Of a stretch of DNA of 40,283 nucleotides, positions 1 through 7,083 are shown piece after piece (within the stretch, counting starts at the first letter, position 1; the number at the start of each line of letters is the position of its first letter). Where the stretch lies: the NCBI GenBank assembly GCA_051162045.1, contig JBISDI010000036.1, one strand, 5' to 3'. The notes below the pieces were generated by a model that saw only the letters and a program-made list of their open reading frames with translations, did no database searches and was not told the origin of the DNA. This stretch comes from Anaerozeibacter quisquiliarum. Lineage in GTDB: Bacteria; Bacillota; Clostridia; Christensenellales; Aristaeellaceae. Made by a program: the position numbers and the translations under genes.

Positions 1-1
1 G

Positions 2-80
2 AAAAAAGAGATTGAACCGTTGCACAAGCCCGCGGCCACTCCGACGACTGAAAAAGCAAGGCCCCCGAAATCTCAATGAT
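2..80 (+). CDS. 3' end of an unidentified gene (partial)
   Basis: Frame 2 is open from the window edge to a TGA inside the loop of the hairpin at 62-88, encoding about 25 residues with a Pro/Thr/Lys-rich end (ends PPKSQ). This looks like the C-terminus of a protein whose body lies left of the window, but so short an open stretch in GC-rich DNA could be chance. It may be a host gene convergent with the tRNA, or a phage gene if the sequence is circular. No family is recognised. Confidence 0.25.
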
Positions 81-88
81 TTCGGGGG
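62..88. terminator. Hairpin terminator beside the tRNA fragment
   Basis: A perfect 10-bp inverted repeat, CCCCCGAAAT and ATTTCGGGGG, with a 7-nt loop. It lies a few bases beyond the CCA end of the minus-strand tRNA fragment. A T run follows about 5 nt past the stem on the minus strand, and a short TTT follows on the plus strand. It could serve both the tRNA and the gene ending at 80. Confidence 0.65.
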
Positions 89-94
89 TTTCCG

Positions 95-141
95 TGGTAG
101 CGGCGACCTGATTCGAACAGGTGACACTCCGGGTATGAACC
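95..141 (-). other. Attachment-site core: 3' part of tRNA-Met(CAT)
   Basis: On the minus strand this reads as anticodon loop TTCATAC, the 3' anticodon stem, variable loop, a perfect 5-bp T arm (ACCTG-TTCGAAT-CAGGT), the 3' acceptor strand CGCCGCT, discriminator A and CCA. The 5' half (D arm and the matching acceptor strand AGCGGCG) is absent from the sequence upstream, so this is not a whole tRNA gene. A 3' tRNA half of about 46 bp is the usual att core of tyrosine-integrase elements. The exact left or right status of the site (attL or attP) is open. Confidence 0.75.
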
Positions 142-222
142 GCTGAAAATTGGACGCACTGGTGCGAGAAGTCAATGGTATCAAGGGGATTTGGAGCCTC
201 CGGTTTGACGTGTCGGAAAATT

Positions 223-243
223 AAGTTGCACAGAAGTTGCACA
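223..243 (+). repeat. Tandem AAGTTGCACA direct repeats near the att core
   Basis: Two exact copies of AAGTTGCACA start at 223 and 234, 11 bp apart (one helical turn), about 80 bp from the tRNA-derived core. A third GTTGCACA lies at 19-26 on the other side of the core. Phased short repeats flanking a core are what integrase arm-binding sites look like, so this is a reasonable inference but not shown. Confidence 0.4.
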
Positions 244-383
244 TGGGTTTAGCTGGTCTATACTGTGTGTTTAGCATCGATGCAAATCCCTCACTCATGC
301 GCGCAAACATAGCCTCAATACCAGGAAGGGGCATTTCTCTTCGCATATCATAATGTTAATTTTGTTAATTATCTAATCTTTGC

Positions 384-412
384 TTGACTTTGTACGAAGA
401 TTGGCGTATAAT
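384..412 (+). promoter_or_regulatory. Strong sigma-A promoter of the left accessory operon
   Basis: TTGACT (384-389), a 17-bp spacer and a perfect TATAAT (407-412), followed by AAGGAGG and the ATG at 451. It is the only clear promoter before the plus-strand operon 451-4142. The GTTAAT repeats just upstream are candidate regulator sites. Confidence 0.85.
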
Positions 413-450
413 AGAGTTAGTTCAAGGGATCACACAAGGAGGTCGCCACC

Positions 451-831
451 ATGAAGTACAGCCAGATTTGCCGGTATGAAGAGATCAACAACGTGGATGC
501 GCAGAGGGTGCGCGCACTGGCCCAAAGCATGATTGAGAACGGCTGGCAGGGCTGCCCGATCTTGGTGTGCGGCGAATCGCTCCTAACTGGCTCTCATCGC
601 CACGCTGCACTGGCCGAAGTCGAGCGGATGTACGCCGAAGACGAGATTGATGAGTATCCGGCCGTGCTGGATCAAGATGTAGCCGAGGATGTGACAGAGA
701 TCGTGGAGGCCGCGCTGAGCGCATACGAGGAAGAAAACGGTTGGGTGCCGGACATCGACTACAGCAACATCGGATGGATGCTGACCGGCTCGTTTATCGA
801 ACAGTACAAGGATGAGATCGTAGAGTGGTAA
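451..831 (+). CDS. ParB-like (ParB/Srx fold) domain protein
   Basis: A 126-residue protein with one ParB N-terminal-type domain. Residues 33-39 form the strand leading into the hallmark TGSHRHAA motif (46-53), equivalent to the ParB GxxRxxA nucleotide-binding box. The acidic C-terminal half has no helix-turn-helix, so it lacks the DNA-binding part of plasmid or chromosomal ParB. Such stand-alone ParB/Srx proteins are common in phages, where they may act as CTPases, nucleases or regulators. It is first in the operon behind a consensus promoter with a strong ribosome site 8 bp before the ATG. Fold is fairly sure; function is not known. Confidence 0.75.
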   Translation: MKYSQICRYEEINNVDAQRVRALAQSMIENGWQGCPILVCGESLLTGSHRHAALAEVERMYAEDEIDEYPAVLDQDVAEDVTEIVEAALSAYEEENGWVPDIDYSNIGWMLTGSFIEQYKDEIVEW

Positions 832-842
832 GGACAAGCCGC

Positions 843-872
843 CCCCGCCCGGCCAAAAGCGGGGAGAAGGAG
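843..872 (+). promoter_or_regulatory. Hairpin fused to ribosome binding site (copy 1)
   Basis: Stem CCCCGC (843-848) pairs with GCGGGG (859-864), directly followed by AGAAGGAG and the ATG at 879. The same arrangement occurs before the next gene at 1231-1260. The hairpin could tune initiation or protect the transcript. Confidence 0.5.
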
Positions 873-878
873 AAGACA

Positions 879-1214
879 ATGACACTTTGCGAGGAGTTTG
901 TGATGGACGACGAGATGACAGCCGAAGAAACCGCCGTACTGGCTACGGCGACCGAGCACATTACGCGGGCAAAAAAGATAGTGGACGACGCGATTGACCC
1001 CGAAGGCATGCGGGACGTATCGCGCGATGTGACGGCGCAAGCGGACGCTATGCACGCTTACGCACGGGGCATGCTCGCCGCGATGGGCATGATGGGCGGC
1101 GCATACGGACTAGACGACGGGTTGAGACTTGCGGAAGGCATCGCATACGGCGACAAAGAGTACGACAGAGCGCGCAAAAAGCTCGACGAGCTGCGCGAAA
1201 AGTACAGCGTTTAA
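879..1214 (+). CDS. Small helical protein of unknown function
   Basis: 111 residues. The ATG at 879 is chosen because AGAAGGAG lies just upstream; an earlier in-frame start overlaps the preceding gene. The protein is acidic and apparently all-helical, with a Met/Gly/Ala-rich middle (about residues 66-78: GMLAAMGMMGGAY) and a charged C-terminal helix. No domain or signal peptide is recognised. It sits between a ParB-like and a ribbon-helix-helix-like gene in a tightly packed operon, so it is probably an early or accessory phage factor. Confidence 0.6.
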   Translation: MTLCEEFVMDDEMTAEETAVLATATEHITRAKKIVDDAIDPEGMRDVSRDVTAQADAMHAYARGMLAAMGMMGGAYGLDDGLRLAEGIAYGDKEYDRARKKLDELREKYSV

Positions 1215-1230
1215 CGATAAGCCAGACGCC

Positions 1231-1262
1231 CTCCCGGCCGGGCGAAAGACCGGGAGAAGGAG
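1231..1262 (+). promoter_or_regulatory. Hairpin fused to ribosome binding site (copy 2)
   Basis: Stem CTCCCGG (1231-1237) pairs with CCGGGAG (1250-1256), directly followed by AAGGAGAGG and the ATG at 1270. It mirrors the element at 843-872 in position and design though the stem sequence differs, which argues for conserved structure. Confidence 0.5.
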
Positions 1263-1269
1263 AGGAACC

Positions 1270-1704
1270 ATGAAAAAGATCATCGCGAACAAGGTGTACG
1301 ATACCGAGAAGGCAAAGCGGATAGGCGGCCACGACGACGGAATGCCGGGCGATCTGTATTGGTTAAGCGAAGACCTGTACCAGAAGCGCACTGGCGAGTT
1401 CTTCTTGCACGGAGAGGGCGGCGCAGCGACGAAGTACGCCAGGACACTCGGACAGAATAGCTGGAGCGGCGGAGAACAGTTGATCCCCCTAACCTACGAC
1501 GCCGCGCGCGAGTGGGCAGAGATCAACCTTACCGCGGACGAGTACGAGGAAACCTTCGGCGCGATCTCCGAGGATGACAGCGTGACGGCGCTGCACGCAC
1601 AGATCGATAGTGCAACGCTCGCGCGCGCACGTCAGGCTGCGGCGCAAAACGGATCCACTCTGTCGGCGTGGGTTGAGGCCGCGATAAAGGCGGCGCTGGC
1701 GTGA
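1270..1704 (+). CDS. Conserved mobile-element protein with RHH-like C-terminus
   Basis: 144 residues. The N-terminal part opens with MKKIIANKVYDTEKAKRIG and contains RTGEFFLHGEGG and SGGE..IPLT...REWAE blocks. I recall these from a small-protein family widespread in Firmicutes phages and integrative elements whose role is unknown. The last 45 residues (alternating strand, then QNGSTLSAWVEAAIKAAL) look like a ribbon-helix-helix DNA-binding unit, so it may be a regulator. The ATG at 1270 has a strong ribosome site; its stop overlaps the next GTG start. Confidence 0.65.
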   Translation: MKKIIANKVYDTEKAKRIGGHDDGMPGDLYWLSEDLYQKRTGEFFLHGEGGAATKYARTLGQNSWSGGEQLIPLTYDAAREWAEINLTADEYEETFGAISEDDSVTALHAQIDSATLARARQAAAQNGSTLSAWVEAAIKAALA

Positions 1705-2753
1705 GCAGCACAACCGACAAGAGCCGAAAGGTCGGGCAGGAGTATCATTGCGCGAAATGCGGCAAGCCATATGTGTATCCGGGCGGCAGAAGTACATGCT
1801 GCCCGGAGTGTAATACGCAGAATCTCATAGATTACTATACGGAGAGATACTCCAAGACTCGAGGAAAGAGACCGGGGTTTTTAAAGGCGGCCATGCCGCG
1901 CATTTGCCAGAATTGCGGCGCAGACTTTGTGCCGAGTATGCCCAATGAATTATACTGCTCGGCGCGCTGTGCGGCAGTGCGAAATGTAATGGCTATGCAA
2001 GGCAAGCCGGTGTCCCGAGTTCGAGGCCAACGAAAAGCAGAATCTCGCATCTTGACATGTGTTGACTGCGGCGCGGAATTCGAAAGCGCACGTGCGCCGA
2101 AACGCTGTCCAGACTGTACGAAAAAGCATCAGAGAGATTACAACTCAAATTGGGTGCGCATGCGCCGTCAAAAGCAACATCCCGACGCAATCGACGATCC
2201 CCTGCCCGATGCGTCGGGGCTCGCCCCCGTCCGACCGGCCGCCTCGTTCGCCAAATCCACCCTGGCCGAGCGGACGTGCCGCGAATGTGGCGAGGCGTTC
2301 CGGGGTGGTCCGCGCGCATGGTATTGTCCGGAGTGCAGAACTGAACGCAAGCGACGTCATGGCAGGGAAGCGGCGGCTAGGAAGCGAGCCGGAAAGGTTC
2401 GACCGATCGGCAGCACTGATACGTGCGCCGTGTGTGGCGAGCCCTATGTCGTTGAGGGAGGTTTGCAAAAATACTGTAAGCAATGCGCGCCGGAGGCAGT
2501 CAAGCTTATTGACAACGCTCAGTCACGCGACTGGAACGCGAATAACCGTGAGCGGATCAACGAACTTCGCAGGATAGGCAAGTACACCCTAACATGCAAA
2601 ATCTGCGGTAGTTCATTTCACGGCACGTCTGAACGCTGTGTCTACTGCTCGGACGATTGCCGCAAGATTGGGCGGCGGGAAATAAGCCGCGTCACCGAGG
2701 CAAAACGGCGTCAATTGGTGCGCGAGCGATCCGGGAATCATGGCCGTCAATGA
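1701..2753 (+). CDS. Protein with six zinc-ribbon motifs
   Basis: 350 residues, starting at a GTG that overlaps the previous stop. Six paired-cysteine knuckles are visible: C17/C20-C34/C37, C69/C72-C86/C90, C120/C123-C136/C139, C193/C196-C209/C212, C242/C245-C259/C262 and C299/C302-C316/C320. Each runs CxxCG.xF/Y then Y/RC..C, so they look like diverged copies of one module. Basic linkers rich in Arg and Lys separate them, which suggests nucleic-acid binding. No catalytic domain is seen. Codon use is somewhat more AT-rich than in the neighbours. Role unknown: it could bind RNA, DNA or RNA polymerase. Confidence 0.7.
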   Translation: MSSTTDKSRKVGQEYHCAKCGKPYVYPGGRSTCCPECNTQNLIDYYTERYSKTRGKRPGFLKAAMPRICQNCGADFVPSMPNELYCSARCAAVRNVMAMQGKPVSRVRGQRKAESRILTCVDCGAEFESARAPKRCPDCTKKHQRDYNSNWVRMRRQKQHPDAIDDPLPDASGLAPVRPAASFAKSTLAERTCRECGEAFRGGPRAWYCPECRTERKRRHGREAAARKRAGKVRPIGSTDTCAVCGEPYVVEGGLQKYCKQCAPEAVKLIDNAQSRDWNANNRERINELRRIGKYTLTCKICGSSFHGTSERCVYCSDDCRKIGRREISRVTEAKRRQLVRERSGNHGRQ

Positions 2754-2807
2754 CCACGTTCATACACGCCATAACGCCGCCCATCAATTTCAGAATCGAG
2801 GTATCCC

Positions 2808-4142
2808 ATGGATCAGTACAGATTCGACGCCACCCCATACCTGGCCGCGGCCATCGCGCGCAATGAAAAGTGCCGCCGCCGCTTGCAGGCAACGTTCAAA
2901 CTCAACCGCGCCGCCTGTCACGCCGCAGCGCGCCAATCCGATTACTACAACCATCCGGTAATCGTCAGCGGCCGCGCCGAGCAGGCCATTATGGCCAGGC
3001 GCGCGCTGGGCGTCCTGTTGTGCGCTTTGGACGTGGACGATGTGCTCGCCATATTGCGCGATGGCTGGCGGCCCGTATGGCAGGCGCTGTCCGCCATGCC
3101 GCATGACGCGGCGGTAAGCATACCGTTCATCCTGCATGGGCCCAAATCGCGCCTGACCTACAATCAGACGATTGATATGCTGGTCGCGGCGGTAACCATG
3201 GTTTCCAAGACCGGGCGCGCACTCGTCGGCGACAAGGACACGCGCGAGGTTATGGATTTGCTGAACGGATACGACGCGTTCTGGAAAGATGTTCGACCCG
3301 TTTTTACCGACCGCATGCACCCCCACAAGGCCAAGGCCCGCATACTATTCTCAGGCGTCGTCCTGCCCGGCGAGACGGGCATCGCCGACGCGTTCGGCGC
3401 CGATCGCTATCGACCGGTTGAACTGCTGGCCGACGCCATGGGCATGAGCATCGATGAATATGTGGATGGCATCTACCTCACGAGCGCAGATCAAACCGCC
3501 TGCGTGCTGGCCTCGGATGGCGACGACGAAGCCGCGAAAGACCTTGCCCTGTGGGCGCTGACCTTTCGCGCCATACAGCAGGACCGCGCTTTCTGCCTCG
3601 AATCCTTCCGCGACGACCAGGTGGTGGCGGTGGAAGCCGCCAGGCGCGACGCCGAGCGGGCTGAGAACGAGCGCAAAAACACCATAGACCAACTGACCAT
3701 AGCCAACAAGCAGATTGATGAGCTGTCCAGAAAGTTGGCGGCGGCGGAAGCGCGCGCCGCGTCGCTTGAAGCCGACCGACAAGAGCTTGCCGCCTTGCGC
3801 ACCGCGCTCTACGCCGCCCAACAGGCGGAGACCGGCGAACCCATCCCGGAAGCGGCCAGGTTGCGCGATCTCCCGCCCGGCATCCTGTCGATCGGCGGGC
3901 GCGACACCTGGGCGCGCCGCATGCGTGAGCTGTTCCCGCAGGCCAAGTTCATTCCGGCCGATGTAACCTTCACTGACGCCGACGTGCGCGGCGCGTCCGA
4001 GCTCTGGTTCGCTTCGCAATACATGGGGCATTCGGATTTCTACCGCGCCGTGAGCATCGCGCGCGCCAACAATGTGCCGGTCCGCTATTTCCCGTCGACC
4101 GGCATCGAGGCTTGCGCCCGCGCGCTGACAGGCGTGGAGTAA
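2808..4142 (+). CDS. DUF2325 domain protein with coiled coil
   Basis: 444 residues in three parts: a helical N-terminal region (1-265) with no recognised domain, a charged coiled coil (about 270-340, Glu/Lys/Ala-rich), and a C-terminal DUF2325 domain (about 359-444) starting ILSIGGR and running to the end. DUF2325 proteins have a small Rossmann-like fold and no firm role; several occur beside defence or mobile genes. The ATG at 2808 has only a weak ribosome site. It is the last gene of the plus-strand operon and ends just before a strong shared terminator. Confidence 0.7.
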   Translation: MDQYRFDATPYLAAAIARNEKCRRRLQATFKLNRAACHAAARQSDYYNHPVIVSGRAEQAIMARRALGVLLCALDVDDVLAILRDGWRPVWQALSAMPHDAAVSIPFILHGPKSRLTYNQTIDMLVAAVTMVSKTGRALVGDKDTREVMDLLNGYDAFWKDVRPVFTDRMHPHKAKARILFSGVVLPGETGIADAFGADRYRPVELLADAMGMSIDEYVDGIYLTSADQTACVLASDGDDEAAKDLALWALTFRAIQQDRAFCLESFRDDQVVAVEAARRDAERAENERKNTIDQLTIANKQIDELSRKLAAAEARAASLEADRQELAALRTALYAAQQAETGEPIPEAARLRDLPPGILSIGGRDTWARRMRELFPQAKFIPADVTFTDADVRGASELWFASQYMGHSDFYRAVSIARANNVPVRYFPSTGIEACARALTGVE

Positions 4143-4168
4143 ACGCCGTCCACCAATTTCAGATACCA

Positions 4169-4207
4169 AACGCCGCCCGGCACTTTCCATATTCGCCGGG
4201 CGGCGTT
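4169..4207. terminator. Bidirectional terminator between convergent genes
   Basis: A 13-bp perfect inverted repeat, AACGCCGCCCGGC (4169-4181) and GCCGGGCGGCGTT (4195-4207), with a 13-nt loop. It separates the plus-strand accessory operon from the minus-strand recombinase; its last base is the first of the recombinase stop codon. T runs are weak, so it may stall both polymerases mainly through stem strength. Confidence 0.75.
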
Positions 4208-4770
4208 CAGCATCCCAGTTTGAACTTCTTCATGTGGTCGTCCAGCTGATCCTGCCAGACGCCGATGTATCTGAGCGTCACGTTCTGATCCGAGTGGTTG
4301 AAGTGCCGCATCAGGAATACCACATCATGGAAGCGCTGATAATGCCAGTACCCAAATGTCTTGCGCAGCGTGTGGTTGCCCACCGGGAAATCGCACCCGG
4401 CCATGCGGCAGAACTTGCCCACGATCTGATACCCCCGCTGGCGCGTGATGGCCTTGGGCTGCCCGGTCGCGCGGCTGCGCTGGCGGGACATGAGCAGCGG
4501 CTCATCGTCCTTTCGCCCGGAAAGCAACACATTCAATCGTCGCTGCACGCTCGGGTTAATGAGGATGATGGTCTGCTTGCTGGTTTTTTGCTCCCGCCGC
4601 CTCACGTGGCTCTTGCGCACGTCGCCAACCTTGAGGTCGATCATGTCCGAGATGCGAAGCCCGAAGTTCATCCCGCACAGAAACAACAGCTCGGGCAGCC
4701 CCTTGCCCTTGACCAACTCAAACACCCGGTTCAACTGCTCCTCGTTCCTGATCGAATCCACCATGTTCAT
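4207..4770 (-). CDS. Short tyrosine recombinase (integrase family)
   Basis: 187 residues from the ATG at 4770, which has AAGGAGG 9 bp upstream; the longer 204-residue form starting at 4821 lacks a ribosome site. The full active-site set is visible: Arg39 (FGLRISD), Lys62, His133-x-x-Arg136 (HTLR), His159 and the nucleophile Tyr168 (LRYIG). It is essentially only a catalytic domain, without the N-terminal arm-binding and core-binding parts (about 170 residues) of phage integrases. It could act in excision, inversion or dimer resolution, or be the phage integrase of a short type. A 27-residue reading frame (4785-4866) overlaps its ribosome site and may couple translation. Confidence 0.88.
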   Translation of the reverse strand: MNMVDSIRNEEQLNRVFELVKGKGLPELLFLCGMNFGLRISDMIDLKVGDVRKSHVRRREQKTSKQTIILINPSVQRRLNVLLSGRKDDEPLLMSRQRSRATGQPKAITRQRGYQIVGKFCRMAGCDFPVGNHTLRKTFGYWHYQRFHDVVFLMRHFNHSDQNVTLRYIGVWQDQLDDHMKKFKLGC

Positions 4771-4933
4771 GCTGTGCCCCTCCTTCAAATCCGCATACGT
4801 TTTCGCTTTTGAGTTTGCCATATCCCGTAATTGTGGTAAACTCGCTCCAAAATTTCGTTAATGCGCATGGTTTTCGCCCCTTTTCCCCGCTCAGTTTGCA
4901 TTTGCCTCGTTATGGCTAACTCTTCGGCCCAAA

Positions 4934-4962
4934 TAAAAAACACCCAGCGTTTTCGCTGGATG
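4934..4962 (-). terminator. Rho-independent terminator of the polymerase-SRAP operon
   Basis: On the minus strand a 9-bp stem (CATCCAGCG with CGCTGGGTG, one G-T pair) with an AAAA loop is followed by TTTTTTATTT. It lies 20 bp after the SRAP stop and closes the repair operon. Confidence 0.9.
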
Positions 4963-4981
4963 TTCCCGTCGTTCCCGCTCA

Positions 4982-5557
4982 CTATACTGCCCGGCTCTCA
5001 ATCCCCTCAAAGGCCCGCTCGATGATCCCCCGCGCGTCCGCGCCGCCCGCCAACCAGGCACGCCGCTGCTCGCCCGTCAGGATCACCGGCATGCGCTCGT
5101 GGATGTGCCGGATGCCCGGCGCGGCCGCGCGCGTCAGGATCACGAAGCAGGGCAGCGCCAGGTCCTTCTCCTGCCGGTACAGCCCGGCCATGTAGATCAC
5201 CGGCGCCTGCGCATACAGCGCCCGCTTCTGCTTGCGCCCATCCTGCGGCTCCCACTCGTAGTAACCGCTGGCCGGGATCAGGCATCGCGCCTCCACCATC
5301 GACCGGCGAAACATCGGCTTCTCGCCCGCCGTCTCGCTGCGTGCGTTGATTACCGGCTTCTGGCCCTGCGCCATGCTGTATCCCCACTTCATGGGCACGG
5401 CCTTGCTCTCGGCCAGCACCGGCACCACGTCGGTAGGGAAGACCTCGCCCGCCGTCTTGACGCGCATGTCCTCGGTCGCCTTCCGGTTGACCGCCTCGAT
5501 GATTTGCCGCAGCTCCTCCGCCACGTCGTCCGATTCGATGTAGTAGCGCCCGCACAT
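4982..5557 (-). CDS. SRAP domain protein (YedK/HMCES family)
   Basis: 191 residues. The start at 5557 is chosen because it gives Met-Cys-Gly at the N-terminus and has GGAGG before it; after Met removal Cys2 becomes the nucleophile of SRAP proteins. Other family residues are present: Asn71 and Arg73 (NARSET), Glu101 (GYYEWE) and His153 (IHERMP). The family forms a stable thiazolidine crosslink with abasic sites in single-stranded DNA and shields them from error-prone cleavage. It is last in an operon with a Y-family polymerase, fitting replication-coupled damage tolerance. Length is normal for the bacterial family. Confidence 0.95.
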   Translation of the reverse strand: MCGRYYIESDDVAEELRQIIEAVNRKATEDMRVKTAGEVFPTDVVPVLAESKAVPMKWGYSMAQGQKPVINARSETAGEKPMFRRSMVEARCLIPASGYYEWEPQDGRKQKRALYAQAPVIYMAGLYRQEKDLALPCFVILTRAAAPGIRHIHERMPVILTGEQRRAWLAGGADARGIIERAFEGIESRAV

Positions 5558-5559
5558 GC

Positions 5560-5808
5560 TTATCCCTCCATAAACCACTGTCCCCGGTCGCAGAACAGGT
5601 AGATTTCCTGCCCGCGCATCCTGCAGGTATACCTTACCCCCTGGCCGCCCATCTTTAGCGACGGCGCCTCGCGTACGTCCAGCACCTTGTCGATCACTTC
5701 CGGCCCGCCCTCGTCCGGGTAGATGGCCAGCGGGATCATGCGCCCGTCCGGCTCGCAGTCCACGCGCACGCGCAGGTACTCCTTGAGAGGGTTACGACGG
5801 TCTTGCAT
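5560..5808 (-). CDS. Small conserved protein between dinB and SRAP
   Basis: 82 residues. Its start overlaps the polymerase stop by 17 bp, and its stop lies 2 bp before the SRAP start, so the three are translationally linked. It contains NPLKEYLRVRV near the N-terminus, then KVLDVR, GGQGVRYTCR and a C-terminal FCDRGQWFMEG. From memory, small proteins of this kind sit beside Y-family polymerase genes in Clostridia. It looks all-beta. A polymerase accessory role is inferred from position only. Confidence 0.7.
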   Translation of the reverse strand: MQDRRNPLKEYLRVRVDCEPDGRMIPLAIYPDEGGPEVIDKVLDVREAPSLKMGGQGVRYTCRMRGQEIYLFCDRGQWFMEG

Positions 5809-7066
5809 AGTTCACACCCCGATCCTCCCTCAAGAATGCCACCGGGTGTATGGTCTGCGTGGTTGGGTCGATCGCCGCATACTGTCGGTCGGCCAGCACC
5901 ACCGCGCGCTGGATCACCTGATGCCCGAACCGGTACCGCAGGCTGTCCAGCGTCCGCTCCAGCGCGTCCCGCCTTTCGCGCGCGGCGTCGTCGCCCAGCA
6001 TGGATAGCTGCACCGGCGCGTCCTCGGGCACCAGCGACCCGCAACTGATCCCCATCGACCGCAGCGGCAGCCGGGCCCGGTATCGCTCCATGTACAGCGC
6101 GTAGGCCATGCGCGCGATCTCGCCGGTGTTGCTGGTCGCATCGCCCAGCTTGCGCTGGCACCCGTTGGTCGTAAGGTTCACGTCGCGCACGCTGATCGAC
6201 ACCACGCCGGCCCGGAACCCCTGGGCGCGCAGCCGCCGCGCGATGCTCTCGGATAGCAGGTAGCACAGCCGCTTCACGTCCTCGTCGCTTTCCAGGTCGT
6301 GCGGCGGCGTGGTGGAGTTGCCGACTGATTTGACCGCCTCGGTCGCCGTCATCTTCATGACCGGCGATTCGTCCAATCCCATCGCGAACGCTTTGAGCAT
6401 CACGCCGTTCTTGCCCAGCAGCCCTTCCGCCGCCGTCAGGTCCATGTTCGCCAGTTGCCCGATGGTGTTGACGTTCGCCTTCATCAGCTTCTTCGTGGTC
6501 TGCGGCCCGACGTACAGCAGCTCCGAGACCGGCAGCGGCCATATCTTTTCCCGGTACCCGTCCTCGCCGATCACCGTCACCGCGTCCGGCTTCTTCATGT
6601 CGCTGCCGAGCTTCGCGAACACCTTGTTGAACGACACCCCGACCGATACCGTGATCCCCAGTTCCTCGCGCACCCGGCTCCGGATTTCGTGGGCGATGCG
6701 CGTCCCCTCCCGGATGTCCATCCCCGGCTGCGTCAGCCCGATCCAGTTTTCGTCCAGGCCGAACGCCTCCACGCGATCAGTGTACTGCGCGTAGATCGCG
6801 CGCATCTTCTCGCTGAAATGCACGTACAGGTCATAGTCTGGCGGCACCACCACCAGCGACGGGCACTTCTGCTTCGCCTGCCAGATGGCCTCGCCCGTCT
6901 GTATGCCGAACTTCTTCGCAATCTGGTTCTTGGTCAGCACGATACCGTGGCGCGCCTCCGGGTCGCCGCATACCGCCACCGGCTTCTCGCGGATCGACGG
7001 CGTATACAGGCACTCCACCGACGCATAGTAGCTGTTGGCGTCGGAATGCAGAATCACCCGGCCCAT
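5792..7066 (-). CDS. dinB: Y-family DNA polymerase (DinB/UvrX type)
   Basis: 424 residues, a full translesion polymerase. Catalytic carboxylates are Asp9 (SDANSYYASVE) and the Asp105-Glu106 pair (FGLDENW); Tyr14 is the steric-gate position. A helix-hairpin-helix follows (about 180-210), then the little-finger domain. QLSMLG (353-358) matches a beta-clamp-binding motif, with a further 66 residues after it. The family copies across damaged bases with low fidelity. A consensus promoter with two LexA-like boxes lies directly upstream, so damage induction is likely. It heads the polymerase, small protein, SRAP operon. Confidence 0.95.
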   Translation of the reverse strand: MGRVILHSDANSYYASVECLYTPSIREKPVAVCGDPEARHGIVLTKNQIAKKFGIQTGEAIWQAKQKCPSLVVVPPDYDLYVHFSEKMRAIYAQYTDRVEAFGLDENWIGLTQPGMDIREGTRIAHEIRSRVREELGITVSVGVSFNKVFAKLGSDMKKPDAVTVIGEDGYREKIWPLPVSELLYVGPQTTKKLMKANVNTIGQLANMDLTAAEGLLGKNGVMLKAFAMGLDESPVMKMTATEAVKSVGNSTTPPHDLESDEDVKRLCYLLSESIARRLRAQGFRAGVVSISVRDVNLTTNGCQRKLGDATSNTGEIARMAYALYMERYRARLPLRSMGISCGSLVPEDAPVQLSMLGDDAARERRDALERTLDSLRYRFGHQVIQRAVVLADRQYAAIDPTTQTIHPVAFLREDRGVNYARPS

Positions 7067-7083
7067 GCCGTTTCACCGCCTCA

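Larger units (their letters stand above)
142..450 (+). other. Non-coding left-end region
   Basis: No gene of credible length is seen here. It holds the AAGTTGCACA repeats, an AT-rich block with two GTTAAT copies (355-360 and 364-369) that may be an operator, the promoter at 384-412, and the AAGGAGG ribosome site (436-442) of the first gene. Confidence 0.6.

Noticed and set aside
95..165. Complete tRNA gene at the left end
   Set aside because: The 5' acceptor strand and D arm are missing, and the 5' side of the anticodon stem does not pair beyond about three bases.
4234..4812. Long plus-strand frame opposite the recombinase
   Set aside because: Antisense shadow of a gene with a full set of active-site residues; no ribosome site or recognisable motif.
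4785..4982. 65-codon minus-strand frame starting at a GTG between SRAP and the recombinase
   Set aside because: It runs through the SRAP terminator hairpin and has no ribosome site; only the last 27 codons could be a coupled leader, which is noted with the recombinase.
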